DNA of 64,000 nt from Citrobacter koseri ATCC BAA-895 (GTDB lineage Bacteria; Pseudomonadota; Gammaproteobacteria; Enterobacterales; Enterobacteriaceae): assembly GCF_000018045.1 (NCBI RefSeq), contig NC_009792.1, positions 248,001 to 312,000 on the forward strand. The letters are read 5' to 3'. Each line of letters begins with the position of its first letter. Position 1 is the first letter of the stretch. The notes beneath the pieces were generated by a model that saw only the letters and a list, made by a program, of their open reading frames with translations, did not search any database and was not told the DNA's origin. This document shows positions 27,206 through 35,433 of this stretch, piece by piece. The translations under genes and the position numbers were made by a program.

Positions 27206-27236
27206 CCCTCTGTAATTGCAGAGGGTTTTTGTTTTT
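27206..27236 (+). terminator. Terminator after guaA
   Basis: CCCTCTG (27206-27212) pairs with CAGAGGG (27219-27225) and is followed by TTTTTGTTTTT. It is a canonical intrinsic terminator for guaBA. Confidence 0.9.
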
Positions 27237-27358
27237 ATGTATTCATGTCTATTCACTCTACCTCACATCTTTTGACGGTACAGGTGACGGTATTGTCGAA
27301 GAGCGTTTGCTGGCCGCTCCACATTAGCAAGCCTCGACAGCAGGAAAAAGATGAATAC

Positions 27359-27418
27359 TTGTTGTTAGTCTAAATGTGGTCTATATTTGAACCGAAAAGT
27401 GACCAATGACTATTCGGT
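27359..27418 (+). promoter_or_regulatory. Promoter and possible operator of the toxin-antitoxin pair
   Basis: TTGTTG (27359-27364) and TATATT (27382-27387) are 17 bases apart. Just downstream, ACCGAA (27391-27396) and TTCGGT (27413-27418) form an inverted repeat that would flank the start of transcription. Toxin-antitoxin pairs are usually autorepressed by the antitoxin at such a site; that role is inferred here. Confidence 0.5.
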
Positions 27419-27428
27419 GGGGCGTATC

Positions 27429-27662
27429 ATGAAAGTAGAGACAATTAGCTACGTTAAAAAGAACGCAGCAACGCTTGATCTGTCAGAACCGATCCTGGTC
27501 ACGCAAAATGGTGTCCCTGCTTATGTTATAGAATCCTATGACCAGCAGCAGGAGCGGGAAAACGCTATTGCGTTGCTGAAGCTGCTTACCCTGTCAGAGA
27601 AAGATAAAGCTGAAGGGCGTGTATTCTCAAAAGACCAATTGCTGGATGGACTTGCGGATTAA
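27429..27662 (+). CDS. Phd/YefM-type antitoxin
   Basis: This 77-residue protein begins MKVETISYVKKNAATL. The fold is typical of Phd/YefM antitoxins, with an N-terminal DNA-binding and dimerisation part (ILVTQNGVPAYVIES) and a C-terminal helical tail that wraps the toxin. The ATG at 27429 is chosen because an upstream start (27387) lies inside the predicted operator and adds unrelated residues. The toxin gene follows after 30 bases. This pair occupies the place where E. coli K-12 has yfgH and yfgI, as I recall. Confidence 0.85.
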   Translation: MKVETISYVKKNAATLDLSEPILVTQNGVPAYVIESYDQQQERENAIALLKLLTLSEKDKAEGRVFSKDQLLDGLAD

Positions 27663-27692
27663 ACGCAGAGCACTCAACGTTAAGGGACTTCC

Positions 27693-28025
27693 ATGGAACA
27701 GCTGGTGACCTTTGAGTACACGCTTACGGTAAAGCACTGCATCGATACAATAGCGGGTTTTCTGCGCCATGTTGATGTTGAACCGCGTCCGGTTATTGCA
27801 GATATACTGACGCAGTTTGAGAGTACCGTTGGCCAGTTCCCGCTGGGATGCCAGATTTGCCCTGAACTGCTGAAAATTGGCTGTGCAAAGTACCGGGAGT
27901 TTAACCACGCTGAAGGCTATCGAGTTTTGTATTCAGTAGACGGCGCATTAGTGACAGCACATGCGATTTTGTCACATCGGCAGGATATACAGCAGTTGTT
28001 GTTCAGGCGTCTGATTGCCGCCTGA
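27693..28025 (+). CDS. RelE/ParE superfamily toxin
   Basis: This 110-residue protein has the ParE/RelE-like C-terminal pattern of YREF...GYRVLYSVDGALVTAHAILSHRQDIQQLL. Members are either mRNA interferases acting on the ribosome or gyrase poisons; the sequence does not decide which. AAGGGA precedes the ATG. It is cotranscribed with the antitoxin. GC content is lower than in the neighbouring gua genes, which suggests acquisition. Confidence 0.82.
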   Translation: MEQLVTFEYTLTVKHCIDTIAGFLRHVDVEPRPVIADILTQFESTVGQFPLGCQICPELLKIGCAKYREFNHAEGYRVLYSVDGALVTAHAILSHRQDIQQLLFRRLIAA

Positions 28026-28160
28026 ACAATCAGGCGACGATACCGCTTACAACGTCATCTTCCAGAATCCATTCCATTACCCGACCGAGGCACAGCGCTA
28101 TCTGTCCGGCGAATGCATATGCAATCCAGAAAACAGTATGTCTATGTGAGCAGGAAAAGT
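28026..28160. other. Gap between the toxin gene and yfgG
   Basis: These 135 bases have no start codon with a Shine-Dalgarno. One plus-strand frame (about 28050-28148, starting near NVIFQNPFHYPTEAQR) and one minus-strand frame (about 28022-28180, with FWIAYAFAGQIALCL) run without stops, which hints at a decayed gene or only chance. The gap is at the edge of the acquired toxin-antitoxin pair. Confidence 0.3.
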
Positions 28161-28352
28161 TTAGCGTTGAGCAGGCGTCTCGACTGAGAGAGTGGACTGT
28201 TGAGCTTCTTTTTTATCCTGATGATGATGCCAGGCACCGATAGAAGAGTAGACGAAGCGTCCGAAGAAGAAGAGAAAACTGATAAACAGTACGATACGGG
28301 TCATTCGACTGTTAAATCGATGTCGTTTTCGCATACTGGTTGCCTGACTCAC
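28161..28352 (-). CDS. yfgG: Small membrane protein YfgG
   Basis: This 63-residue protein is almost identical to E. coli YfgG. It has a basic N-terminus (MRKRHRFNSRM), one transmembrane helix (about 18-36) and a short hydrophilic C-terminus. It has been linked to resistance to nickel and cobalt in E. coli. It diverges from yfgF across an AT-rich 350-base region. Confidence 0.9.
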   Translation of the reverse strand: MSQATSMRKRHRFNSRMTRIVLFISFLFFFGRFVYSSIGAWHHHQDKKEAQQSTLSVETPAQR

Positions 28353-28704
28353 AAAAGGTTCCTTAGGGTATGCCCAGCATAGTGGGCGATGGGTACATTA
28401 AGGCACATTGTAAAGGAATGGTCAATTGTCGATTATGTAAAAATACGTCAGTTGATTTATCTCTTATTGTTATGGAAGATAATTTTAGTATTTACATTAA
28501 TAATAAATTAATGATAACGAAGCAGAAAAAACGTAATTATTAGTTAATGAGAAGGAAATTGATTGATATATATCAAATGTTGCTTCCCGTTGATAACTAG
28601 AATCAAGACACATATTGTGACGTTGTTTTTATTATTATTTTAAAGTCAGGTGGGATGCCTGTCTGAAGCACCTTGCAGGAAGCGAGGGTTTTTGCTGAGC
28701 ATCT
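28353..28704. promoter_or_regulatory. AT-rich yfgG-yfgF divergent region
   Basis: This 352-base gap with no coding potential is strikingly AT-rich (about 28420-28580). It is likely bound by nucleoid proteins such as H-NS or IHF. It contains the FNR box described separately. The last 20 bases carry GCAGGAAGCGAGGG, near the yfgF start. Confidence 0.5.
28563..28603 (+). promoter_or_regulatory. FNR box and -10 element of yfgF
   Basis: TTGATATATATCAA (28563-28576) is a perfect match to the FNR consensus TTGAT-N4-ATCAA. A TAGAAT (28598-28603) downstream predicts a start near 28611, placing the FNR site centre at about -41.5, the class II activation position. This agrees with anaerobic, FNR-linked expression known for E. 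coli yfgF. Confidence 0.8.
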
Positions 28705-30954
28705 ATGAAACTAAATCAGACCTATATCAAAATCAGAGATAAATGGTGGGTGCTACCTCTCATTTTACCCTCTTTGCTGTTGCCCATATTAAGCATTGCC
28801 AATACCTACGCGCATACCAATACGGGTTCCGGCAATGTCACGCTTTTTTATCTTCCCCTGGCATTCACCATTAGCCTGATGTCATTTTTTGACTGGGCGG
28901 CATTACCAGGCATTGCGGTCGCAATCTTCTGGAACCGCTATCCGATAGTGGGATTGTATGAGACGCTCTCCATTATCGGACATTTCATTATCCCGGTCGT
29001 GCTCTGCTGGGGCGGGTATCGCGTGTTTACTCCCCGGCGTAATCAGGTGTCTCATGGCGATGCTCATCTGATGTTTCAGCGGATGTTCTGGCAGGTGTTT
29101 TGCCCGGCGACGTTATTTCTGGTGCTCTTTCAATTTGCCGCCTTCCTGGGAATGTATGCGAGCAAATCAAGCATGATGGGCGTAATGCCTTTTAATATCA
29201 ATACATTGATTAACTATCAGGCTTTGCTGGTGGGAAATCTTATCGGCGTTCCGCTGTGTTATTTTATTATTCGCACTGTCCGCAATCCGCTATATCTGCG
29301 TGGATATTATGCGCAGCTGAAACAACAGTTTGATAAGAAAGTCACAAAGAAAGAGGTTGTTATCTGGTTGCTCGTGCTGACATTGCTCATGACAATGCTT
29401 TGCATGCCATTGAATGAAAATAGTTCAATATTTAGCACTAACTATACCTTGTCATTATTATTGCCGGTAATGCTATGGGGAGCGATGCGCTACGGTTATC
29501 GATTTATTTCGCTGATATGGTCGGCTGTTCTCATTACCGCAATTCATTATTACCAGAGCTACATGCCTTATTATTCCGGGTATGACACACAACTCACTAT
29601 TACGTCTTCAAGCTACCTGGTTTTCTCTTTTATTGTGAGCTATATGGCGGTGCTGGCGACGCGCCAGAGAATCGTCAGCGGTCGGGCGCGTCGGCTCGCG
29701 TATCTTGATCCCGTCGTGCATCTGCCTAACCTGCGGGCGCTAAATCGCGTGCTGAAAAATTCGCCCTGGTCAGCACTCTGTTTTTTACGCGTGCCCGGCC
29801 TGGAATTACTGGGGAAGAACTATGGCGTTATGCTGCGGATTCAGTACAAGCAAAAGCTCTCCCACTGGATAAACACCTTGCTGGCGCCCGGTGAATGCGT
29901 GTATCAGCTGTCGGGGCATGATTTGATTCTGCGTCTGAATATGGAGTCGCATCAACAGCGCATTGAAGCGCTGGACAACCATATCAAGCAATTCCGTTTC
30001 ATGTGGGATGATATGCCGCTCCAGCCGCAGGTTGGGGTCAGCTACTGCTATGTGCGCTCTCCGGTCAGCCATATCTATCTGTTATTAGGCGAATTAAGTA
30101 CCATCGCCGATCTTTCTCTGATGACCAACAAACCGGAGAATATGCAGCGGCGTGGCGCAATGCATTTGCAGCGGGACCTGAAAGATAAAGTGGCGATGAT
30201 GAACCGCTTGCAGTATGCGCTGGAGCACGATCATTTTTGCCTGATGGCGCAGCCGATTTCAGGCATTCGCGGCGATGTTTACCATGAAATACTGCTGCGA
30301 CTGAAAGACGATAATGGCGGCATGATCAATCCCGATGGTTTTCTGCCCGTTGCTCACGAATTTGGCCTGTCGTCCAGCATCGATCTGTGGGTGATTGAAA
30401 ATACCCTGCGCTTTATGGCGGAAAACCGGGATAAGCTGCCAGCCCACCGTTTTGCCATCAATCTGTCACCAACGTCGGTATGCCGCGCCCAGTTTCCGAT
30501 TGATGTCAGTAACCTGCTGAGCCAGTACGAAGTTGAAGCGTGGCAACTGATCTTTGAAGTGACCGAAAGCAATGCGTTCACCAATGCCGAACAGGGTCAG
30601 GCAACGTTGTCACAGTTGCAACAGTTAGGTTGCCAGATAGCGATTGATGATTTTGGAACCGGTTATGCCAGTTATGCGCGGCTGAAAAATGTGAGCGCGA
30701 ATATTCTCAAGATCGATGGCAGCTTTATTCGCAATATCGTCTCTAACAGTCTCGATTACCAGATTGTGGCGTCCATTTGCCATCTGGCGCGAATGAAGAA
30801 TATGCAAGTGGTGGCGGAATATGTGGAAAGCGAAGAAATTCGTAGCGCGGTGAGCGCGTTGGGGATCGATTACCTTCAGGGCTATTTGCTTGGCGAACCC
30901 AGGCCGCTGGCGGCGACTCTGGAAGAGGTACAGGCACCATTGTCTGGTGCCTGA
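28705..30954 (+). CDS. yfgF: Cyclic di-GMP phosphodiesterase YfgF
   Basis: This 749-residue inner-membrane protein has an N-terminal MASE1-like part with 8-10 helices (about 15-320), a degenerate GGDEF domain (about 330-490) with no GGDEF motif, and an EAL domain (about 500-745). The EAL signature reads EILLRL from Glu528, and the catalytic DDFGTG starts at Asp648. In E. coli it is an active anaerobic c-di-GMP phosphodiesterase. The 5' half has lower GC than its neighbours. Confidence 0.95.
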   Translation: MKLNQTYIKIRDKWWVLPLILPSLLLPILSIANTYAHTNTGSGNVTLFYLPLAFTISLMSFFDWAALPGIAVAIFWNRYPIVGLYETLSIIGHFIIPVVLCWGGYRVFTPRRNQVSHGDAHLMFQRMFWQVFCPATLFLVLFQFAAFLGMYASKSSMMGVMPFNINTLINYQALLVGNLIGVPLCYFIIRTVRNPLYLRGYYAQLKQQFDKKVTKKEVVIWLLVLTLLMTMLCMPLNENSSIFSTNYTLSLLLPVMLWGAMRYGYRFISLIWSAVLITAIHYYQSYMPYYSGYDTQLTITSSSYLVFSFIVSYMAVLATRQRIVSGRARRLAYLDPVVHLPNLRALNRVLKNSPWSALCFLRVPGLELLGKNYGVMLRIQYKQKLSHWINTLLAPGECVYQLSGHDLILRLNMESHQQRIEALDNHIKQFRFMWDDMPLQPQVGVSYCYVRSPVSHIYLLLGELSTIADLSLMTNKPENMQRRGAMHLQRDLKDKVAMMNRLQYALEHDHFCLMAQPISGIRGDVYHEILLRLKDDNGGMINPDGFLPVAHEFGLSSSIDLWVIENTLRFMAENRDKLPAHRFAINLSPTSVCRAQFPIDVSNLLSQYEVEAWQLIFEVTESNAFTNAEQGQATLSQLQQLGCQIAIDDFGTGYASYARLKNVSANILKIDGSFIRNIVSNSLDYQIVASICHLARMKNMQVVAEYVESEEIRSAVSALGIDYLQGYLLGEPRPLAATLEEVQAPLSGA
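30931..30953. terminator. Hairpin spanning the yfgF stop codon
   Basis: A perfect 9-bp stem (CAGGCACCA 30931-30939 with TGGTGCCTG 30945-30953) has a 5-base loop and includes the yfgF stop. There is no T run. It lies between convergent yfgF and ppx and may serve both as an mRNA end structure. Confidence 0.5.
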
Positions 30955-30961
30955 GGCGAAA

Positions 30962-32503
30962 TTACGCCGCGATAGTGGGCGAACTCTCTTCTTCGATTTT
31001 GAGACGCCAGCCCGTGACCGCTTCCCAGTATTGCTGCTCTTTTTCCAGATCGAGCAGGACGAGCGCGTTTTGGCTAAACCAGTCATGCGGGAAGCGCAAC
31101 GTCCAGTGATTGTCGTCAGTTTTAAGCCGTAGCGTTGGCGGCGTTGTGGTGGCCTGGCGCTGATTATTCAGCAGAACGCCCAGGCGCAATAGCTGAATCA
31201 ACGGCAGGAATTGTTTTTTCTTGAACAGCGTAAAGCGGGGCAAGTCATCCAGCTTAACGGCTTTACGATGATAACGGACTAATGTCGCCATCATCAGTTG
31301 CTGTTCCTGGTTAAAACCCGGCAAATCGCTGTTTTGCAGAATATAGGCAGAGTGGCGGTGCAGGCCGCTGTGGTTGATGTTCAGCCCCACCTCATGCAGC
31401 ATTGCAGCCCACTTCAGTAACGCTTCCAGCTGTGGATGCGCCAGCTTTGGCTGTTGCGTCTGCCACTGTTCATACATCTGCATGGTTGTTTCCAGCACGC
31501 GCCGGGCCTGATCGCTGTCGATGTTATACTGATTCGCCAGGCTTTTGGCCGTACGGCTGCGCACATCCTGATGACGGAAGCGGCCTTCCATTTCGTACAG
31601 CACGCCTTCGCGCAGCGCCCCGTCGGAAAGGCGGAGTTCGCGGATTGCCAGCGCATCAAAAACGCCGCACAGAATGGCCAGACCCGGTACAAAGACCGCT
31701 TTTCGCTCTTCAGACAGACCCGGCAGGCTCAGCGCTTCAAAGGAGCGGTGCCTGAGCACTTCAGCCATCAGTTTATCCAGCCGTTCTGGCGTAATGAAGC
31801 CGTCCTTCTCACCCATTTCCAGCAGCACTTCATGGGCGGCTTTGATGGTGCCAGACGCGCCCAGCGCGACGTTCCAGCCCTGAATGCGGAACTGCCAGGT
31901 TAACGTCTCCAGTTTTTGCGCAGCGGCCATTCGGGCGCGCTGGAAATTTTCCGGGCTGATGGCGCCGCCAGGAAAATAGATTTGTGCGAAACTGACGCAC
32001 CCCATGCGACGGCTTTCGACCAGTTTTGGCTCGAAGTTTTCGCCGATGACTAACTCCGTCGAACCCCCGCCGATATCGATCACCAGCTTGCGGCCTTTTT
32101 CCGGCTGCGTATGCTCCACGCCCATAAAAATCAGGCGGGCTTCTTCGTTACCGGAAATGATTTCGATCGGGTAGGGGATGACCTTCTCCGCGCGCTTCAG
32201 AAAATCGGTGGCGTTCAGCGCCTGGCGCAGGGTATGGGTGCCTACGATACACACGCTTGACGGGGAAAATCCCTGTAGGCGTTCGGCGAATAACGATAAG
32301 CAGCTTAACCCGCGTTCTATCGCTTCTTCACTTAACATATTGTCTTCGCCGAGACCATCCGCCAGATGTACGCGCTGTTTCAGCCGACCGATGATCTGCA
32401 TGGCGCCATCCACCACGCGGGCAATGACCATATGAAAACTGTTCGAACCGAGGTCGACCGCCGCGAACTCCTGCGGCCGGGGTGTCTTGTCATGTATTGG
32501 CAT
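30962..32503 (-). CDS. ppx: Exopolyphosphatase
   Basis: This 513-residue member of the Ppx/GppA family releases phosphate from the ends of inorganic polyphosphate. The N-terminal actin-like ATPase fold shows DLGSNSFHM and the second phosphate motif DIGGGSTEL. The C-terminal HD-like domain carries HEVGLNINHSGLH. It follows ppk with a 4-base gap, so the pair is one operon controlling polyphosphate level. Confidence 0.96.
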   Translation of the reverse strand: MPIHDKTPRPQEFAAVDLGSNSFHMVIARVVDGAMQIIGRLKQRVHLADGLGEDNMLSEEAIERGLSCLSLFAERLQGFSPSSVCIVGTHTLRQALNATDFLKRAEKVIPYPIEIISGNEEARLIFMGVEHTQPEKGRKLVIDIGGGSTELVIGENFEPKLVESRRMGCVSFAQIYFPGGAISPENFQRARMAAAQKLETLTWQFRIQGWNVALGASGTIKAAHEVLLEMGEKDGFITPERLDKLMAEVLRHRSFEALSLPGLSEERKAVFVPGLAILCGVFDALAIRELRLSDGALREGVLYEMEGRFRHQDVRSRTAKSLANQYNIDSDQARRVLETTMQMYEQWQTQQPKLAHPQLEALLKWAAMLHEVGLNINHSGLHRHSAYILQNSDLPGFNQEQQLMMATLVRYHRKAVKLDDLPRFTLFKKKQFLPLIQLLRLGVLLNNQRQATTTPPTLRLKTDDNHWTLRFPHDWFSQNALVLLDLEKEQQYWEAVTGWRLKIEEESSPTIAA

Positions 32504-32507
32504 AGCG

Positions 32508-34574
32508 TTAGTCAGGTTGCTCGAGTGATTTGATGTAGTCGTAAATCGCCAGTTGCGACTGCACCTTGCGACGATTTCCGCGCGGCACGTAGCGATTACT
32601 CAGTTCTTTATCTATGTAGCGGGCTTTTACCGTGTCGCTAAACAGGATGTCAATAATATCCAGCACGCGTTGCTTAAGACACGGGTCGAGCAGCGGCGCA
32701 GCAACTTCGATACGGTAATCGATATTTCTCGTCATCCAGTCAGCGGAGGAAAGATACACCTGCTTGTCGCCGCCGTTGGTAAAAATATAAACCCGGTCAT
32801 GTTCGAGATAACGATCCACGATACTGATCACGCGGATATTGTCGCTAATGCCTTCCAGATTTGGAATCAGCGAACACATCCCACGAACCAGCAGATTGAC
32901 CGGCACACCCGAGCTGGATGCGGCGTACAGACGGTCGACCAGCCCCTTGTCCACCAGGTTATTCAGCTTCAGCGTAATGCCGGAGGGGAGACCTTGCTGG
33001 GCGTTGGCGATTTCTTTATCGATCATCTCGTACAGCAGGCGTCGTGAGTTCTGCGGAGAGACCAGCAAATAGTCGAACGTCACCGGGCGGTAAGGGTTCT
33101 CGATAAAGTTGAACACGCGACGGACTTCGTTCGTGATACGCGCATCGGCGGTCAGTAAGGAATAGTCGGTGTACAGGCGTGCCGTTTTTTCGTTGAAGTT
33201 CCCTGTGCCGATGTGCGCATAACGCACCACCTCATCGCCTTCTTTACGCGAGATGAGGAACAGTTTGGCGTGAATTTTTAGGCCTGGCGCCGAGAAGATC
33301 ACATGTACGCCTGCTTCGGTCAGCCGCTTCGCCCAGTGGATATTCGCCTCTTCATCGAATCGCGCCTGCAATTCCACCACCACGGTGACTTTCTTGCCGT
33401 TATGGGCGGCGTGAATCATCGAGTCGATGATGCGTGAATCCTTCGCCACACGGTAGATGTTGATTTTGATCGCCAGCACGCTGGGGTCAAAGGAGGCCTG
33501 GCGCAGCAATTCCAGCACATGTTCGAAAGTGTGGTACGGATAATAGAGCAGAACGTCGCGCTCGCGAATGGCGTCGAACCCGTTGCGGAACTTCTCTTTA
33601 TCAAACCAGAGATGGCGCAGTCGCGGCAGCGGCTTGTTCACCAGATTGGCTTTGCCCACGTTGGGGAAGCTAATGAAGTCTTTGAAGTTGTGATACCGGC
33701 CGCCGGGTACGATGGAGTCGTAGCGGGAGATGGTCAGCTTTTCACGCAGCACTTCCACCAGCGCGTTTGGCATATCGCGCTGATAAACAAAACGCACCGG
33801 CTCGGCGGTCAGGCGTTGTTTCAGGCTGGAGGACATCAGCTCCATCAGGCTTGATTCCATCTCGTGCACCAAATCGTATTCGGCATCACGGGTCATCTTC
33901 ATTGAGTAGGCATTCAGCGCGTCGTAGTCAAAGAAGCCTTTGAAGATGTCGTCCAGGCAGTAGCGCAAAATGTTATCCAGCAGGATCATCGGCTTACGGC
34001 GACGCGGCGCTTCCGGCGGCAGATTCACAAAACGCGGCACTTTGTCGGATGGAATTTCCAGCAGCGCGTAGCGGATAGCATCGCCGCGAATAATCTCTAC
34101 GGCCAGATAGGTGTAATCATCTTTCAGAAACTGAACTAAATCCGTTTCGCGATTGATCAGAATTGGCGTGATGTGTTGGCGTAAGTAATGTTTAAAATAA
34201 TGCCGCAGCCAGCTTTGCTGGTTGGCCGACAGTTGGCGTTCGTTGATTAAGAAGATCTGATTACGCGCCATTTCCAGCAGCAATTCGTTGTACAGGCTGT
34301 CGAATTCCTGGTCGGCTTTTAGTACCCGGGACTGGATCTTACCTAGCAGATGGCGAGAATGAGAATTAGAACCCTGTTCTTCGCTGATTATGATGCGACG
34401 TTTCAGTTCGGCGAAACGAACTTTATAGAACTCGTCAAGGTTATTGGAATAGATGCCCAGGAAGCGCATGCGTTCAATAAGCGGATTTGATTTATCCGCA
34501 GCTTCCTGGAGCACGCGTTCGTTGAACGCTAACCAACTTAGCTCTTTCTCGATGTATAGTTTTTCCTGACCCAT
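32508..34574 (-). CDS. ppk: Polyphosphate kinase 1
   Basis: This 688-residue enzyme polymerises the gamma phosphate of ATP into polyphosphate through a phosphohistidine. The catalytic phospholipase-D-like region contains LKIHAKLFL, with the phosphorylated His, and a second HxK-type site near HDRVYIFTNG. Length equals E. coli Ppk1. It is first in the ppk-ppx operon, leftward. Confidence 0.96.
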   Translation of the reverse strand: MGQEKLYIEKELSWLAFNERVLQEAADKSNPLIERMRFLGIYSNNLDEFYKVRFAELKRRIIISEEQGSNSHSRHLLGKIQSRVLKADQEFDSLYNELLLEMARNQIFLINERQLSANQQSWLRHYFKHYLRQHITPILINRETDLVQFLKDDYTYLAVEIIRGDAIRYALLEIPSDKVPRFVNLPPEAPRRRKPMILLDNILRYCLDDIFKGFFDYDALNAYSMKMTRDAEYDLVHEMESSLMELMSSSLKQRLTAEPVRFVYQRDMPNALVEVLREKLTISRYDSIVPGGRYHNFKDFISFPNVGKANLVNKPLPRLRHLWFDKEKFRNGFDAIRERDVLLYYPYHTFEHVLELLRQASFDPSVLAIKINIYRVAKDSRIIDSMIHAAHNGKKVTVVVELQARFDEEANIHWAKRLTEAGVHVIFSAPGLKIHAKLFLISRKEGDEVVRYAHIGTGNFNEKTARLYTDYSLLTADARITNEVRRVFNFIENPYRPVTFDYLLVSPQNSRRLLYEMIDKEIANAQQGLPSGITLKLNNLVDKGLVDRLYAASSSGVPVNLLVRGMCSLIPNLEGISDNIRVISIVDRYLEHDRVYIFTNGGDKQVYLSSADWMTRNIDYRIEVAAPLLDPCLKQRVLDIIDILFSDTVKARYIDKELSNRYVPRGNRRKVQSQLAIYDYIKSLEQPD

Positions 34575-34794
34575 TACAACTCACACTCCGTTTTATTCAC
34601 GGGACACTGCCTGATTATTATGGCGAGCATTGCGCTCAGATGTCCAACTGTGCCAGAAAAATATGACAATAAACCGTCAGATAAGCAAAGAGATGAGGGG
34701 AATTCCTGAGGCGTAGGCCGGATAAAGCGTTGACGCGCCACCCGGCATTGAAACGTTGGATTGCCTGATGGCGCCGTCCTGCGAAGGAATGTTA
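34575..34794. promoter_or_regulatory. ppk upstream region with possible Pho box and REP
   Basis: On the minus strand, TTGGAC (34647-34642) and CATAAT (34622-34617) form a spaced promoter candidate. Further upstream, CTGACGG-TTTA-TTGTCAT (34680-34663) is a partial Pho box, with 10 of 14 half-site bases matching. A REP unit GCCGGATAAAGCG...CGCCACCCGGC covers 34713-34746, next to purN. Phosphate control of ppk is known in enterics; this particular site is weak. Confidence 0.4.
34713..34746. repeat. REP unit between ppk and purN
   Basis: A single REP palindrome (GTAGGCCGGATAAAGCG with CGCGCCACCCGGC) is located downstream of purN and upstream of ppk. A partial second-class unit, TTGCCTGATGGCG, follows at about 34760-34772. 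Confidence 0.8.
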
Positions 34795-35433
34795 TTACTC
34801 GGCGGCATAGCCTTGCGGCGGCAGGCGATTGCCATCCAGCCAGGCGGCGTTATCACGCATTTCCAGACGGCCATCCACAAACCAACTGATGACCAGCGGA
34901 TAGATAGCGTGTTCCTGCGTCTGAACGCGGGCCGTAATTTCATCTTCGCTGTCGCCTTCAAAGACCGGAATCTTCGCTTGCAGGATAACCGGGCCGCCGT
35001 CGAGTTCATCGGTAACAAAATGGACAGAGGTTCCGTGTTCTTCATCGCCGTTTTCCAGCGCCTGACGGTGCGTATGCAACCCCGGGTATTTTGGCAGCAG
35101 GGAAGGGTGAATATTGAGTAGACGCCCCTCATAGTGGGCGACGAACGCGGGGCTCAGGATGCGCATATAGCCCGCCAGCACCACGAGATCGGGGGCGTAA
35201 GCGTCTATTTCACGCATCAGTTCGCGGTCAAACGCTTCACGGCTGGCGAATTGATCGGCCGTTAACGCATGTGCCGGAATTCCGGCCTCACGCGCGCGTT
35301 CAAGGCCGAACGCGTCGGCCTTGTTGCTGAATACTGCCCGAAGGGTGCCTTTGATTCTTTTCTCTTTGCAGGCATCGATAATCGCCTGCAAATTGCTTCC
35401 GTTGCCGGAAATAAGCACCACAAGATTCATCAT
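34795..35433 (-). CDS. purN: Phosphoribosylglycinamide formyltransferase 1
   Basis: This 212-residue enzyme transfers a formyl group from 10-formyl-THF to GAR in purine synthesis. GNGSNLQA near residues 11-18 binds phosphate. The catalytic NIHPSLLPKYPGLHTH motif carries the Asn and His, and the Asp lies in VTDELDGG. The start overlaps the purM stop by four bases (ATGA), so translation is coupled. Confidence 0.97.
   Translation of the reverse strand: MMNLVVLISGNGSNLQAIIDACKEKRIKGTLRAVFSNKADAFGLERAREAGIPAHALTADQFASREAFDRELMREIDAYAPDLVVLAGYMRILSPAFVAHYEGRLLNIHPSLLPKYPGLHTHRQALENGDEEHGTSVHFVTDELDGGPVILQAKIPVFEGDSEDEITARVQTQEHAIYPLVISWFVDGRLEMRDNAAWLDGNRLPPQGYAAE

Noticed and set aside
34643..34672. 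TTGTCAT ... CTGGCAC near ppk as a strong Pho box
   Set aside because: The half sites are 13 bases apart, not the 11 required; only the weaker overlapping alignment at 34663-34680 is kept.
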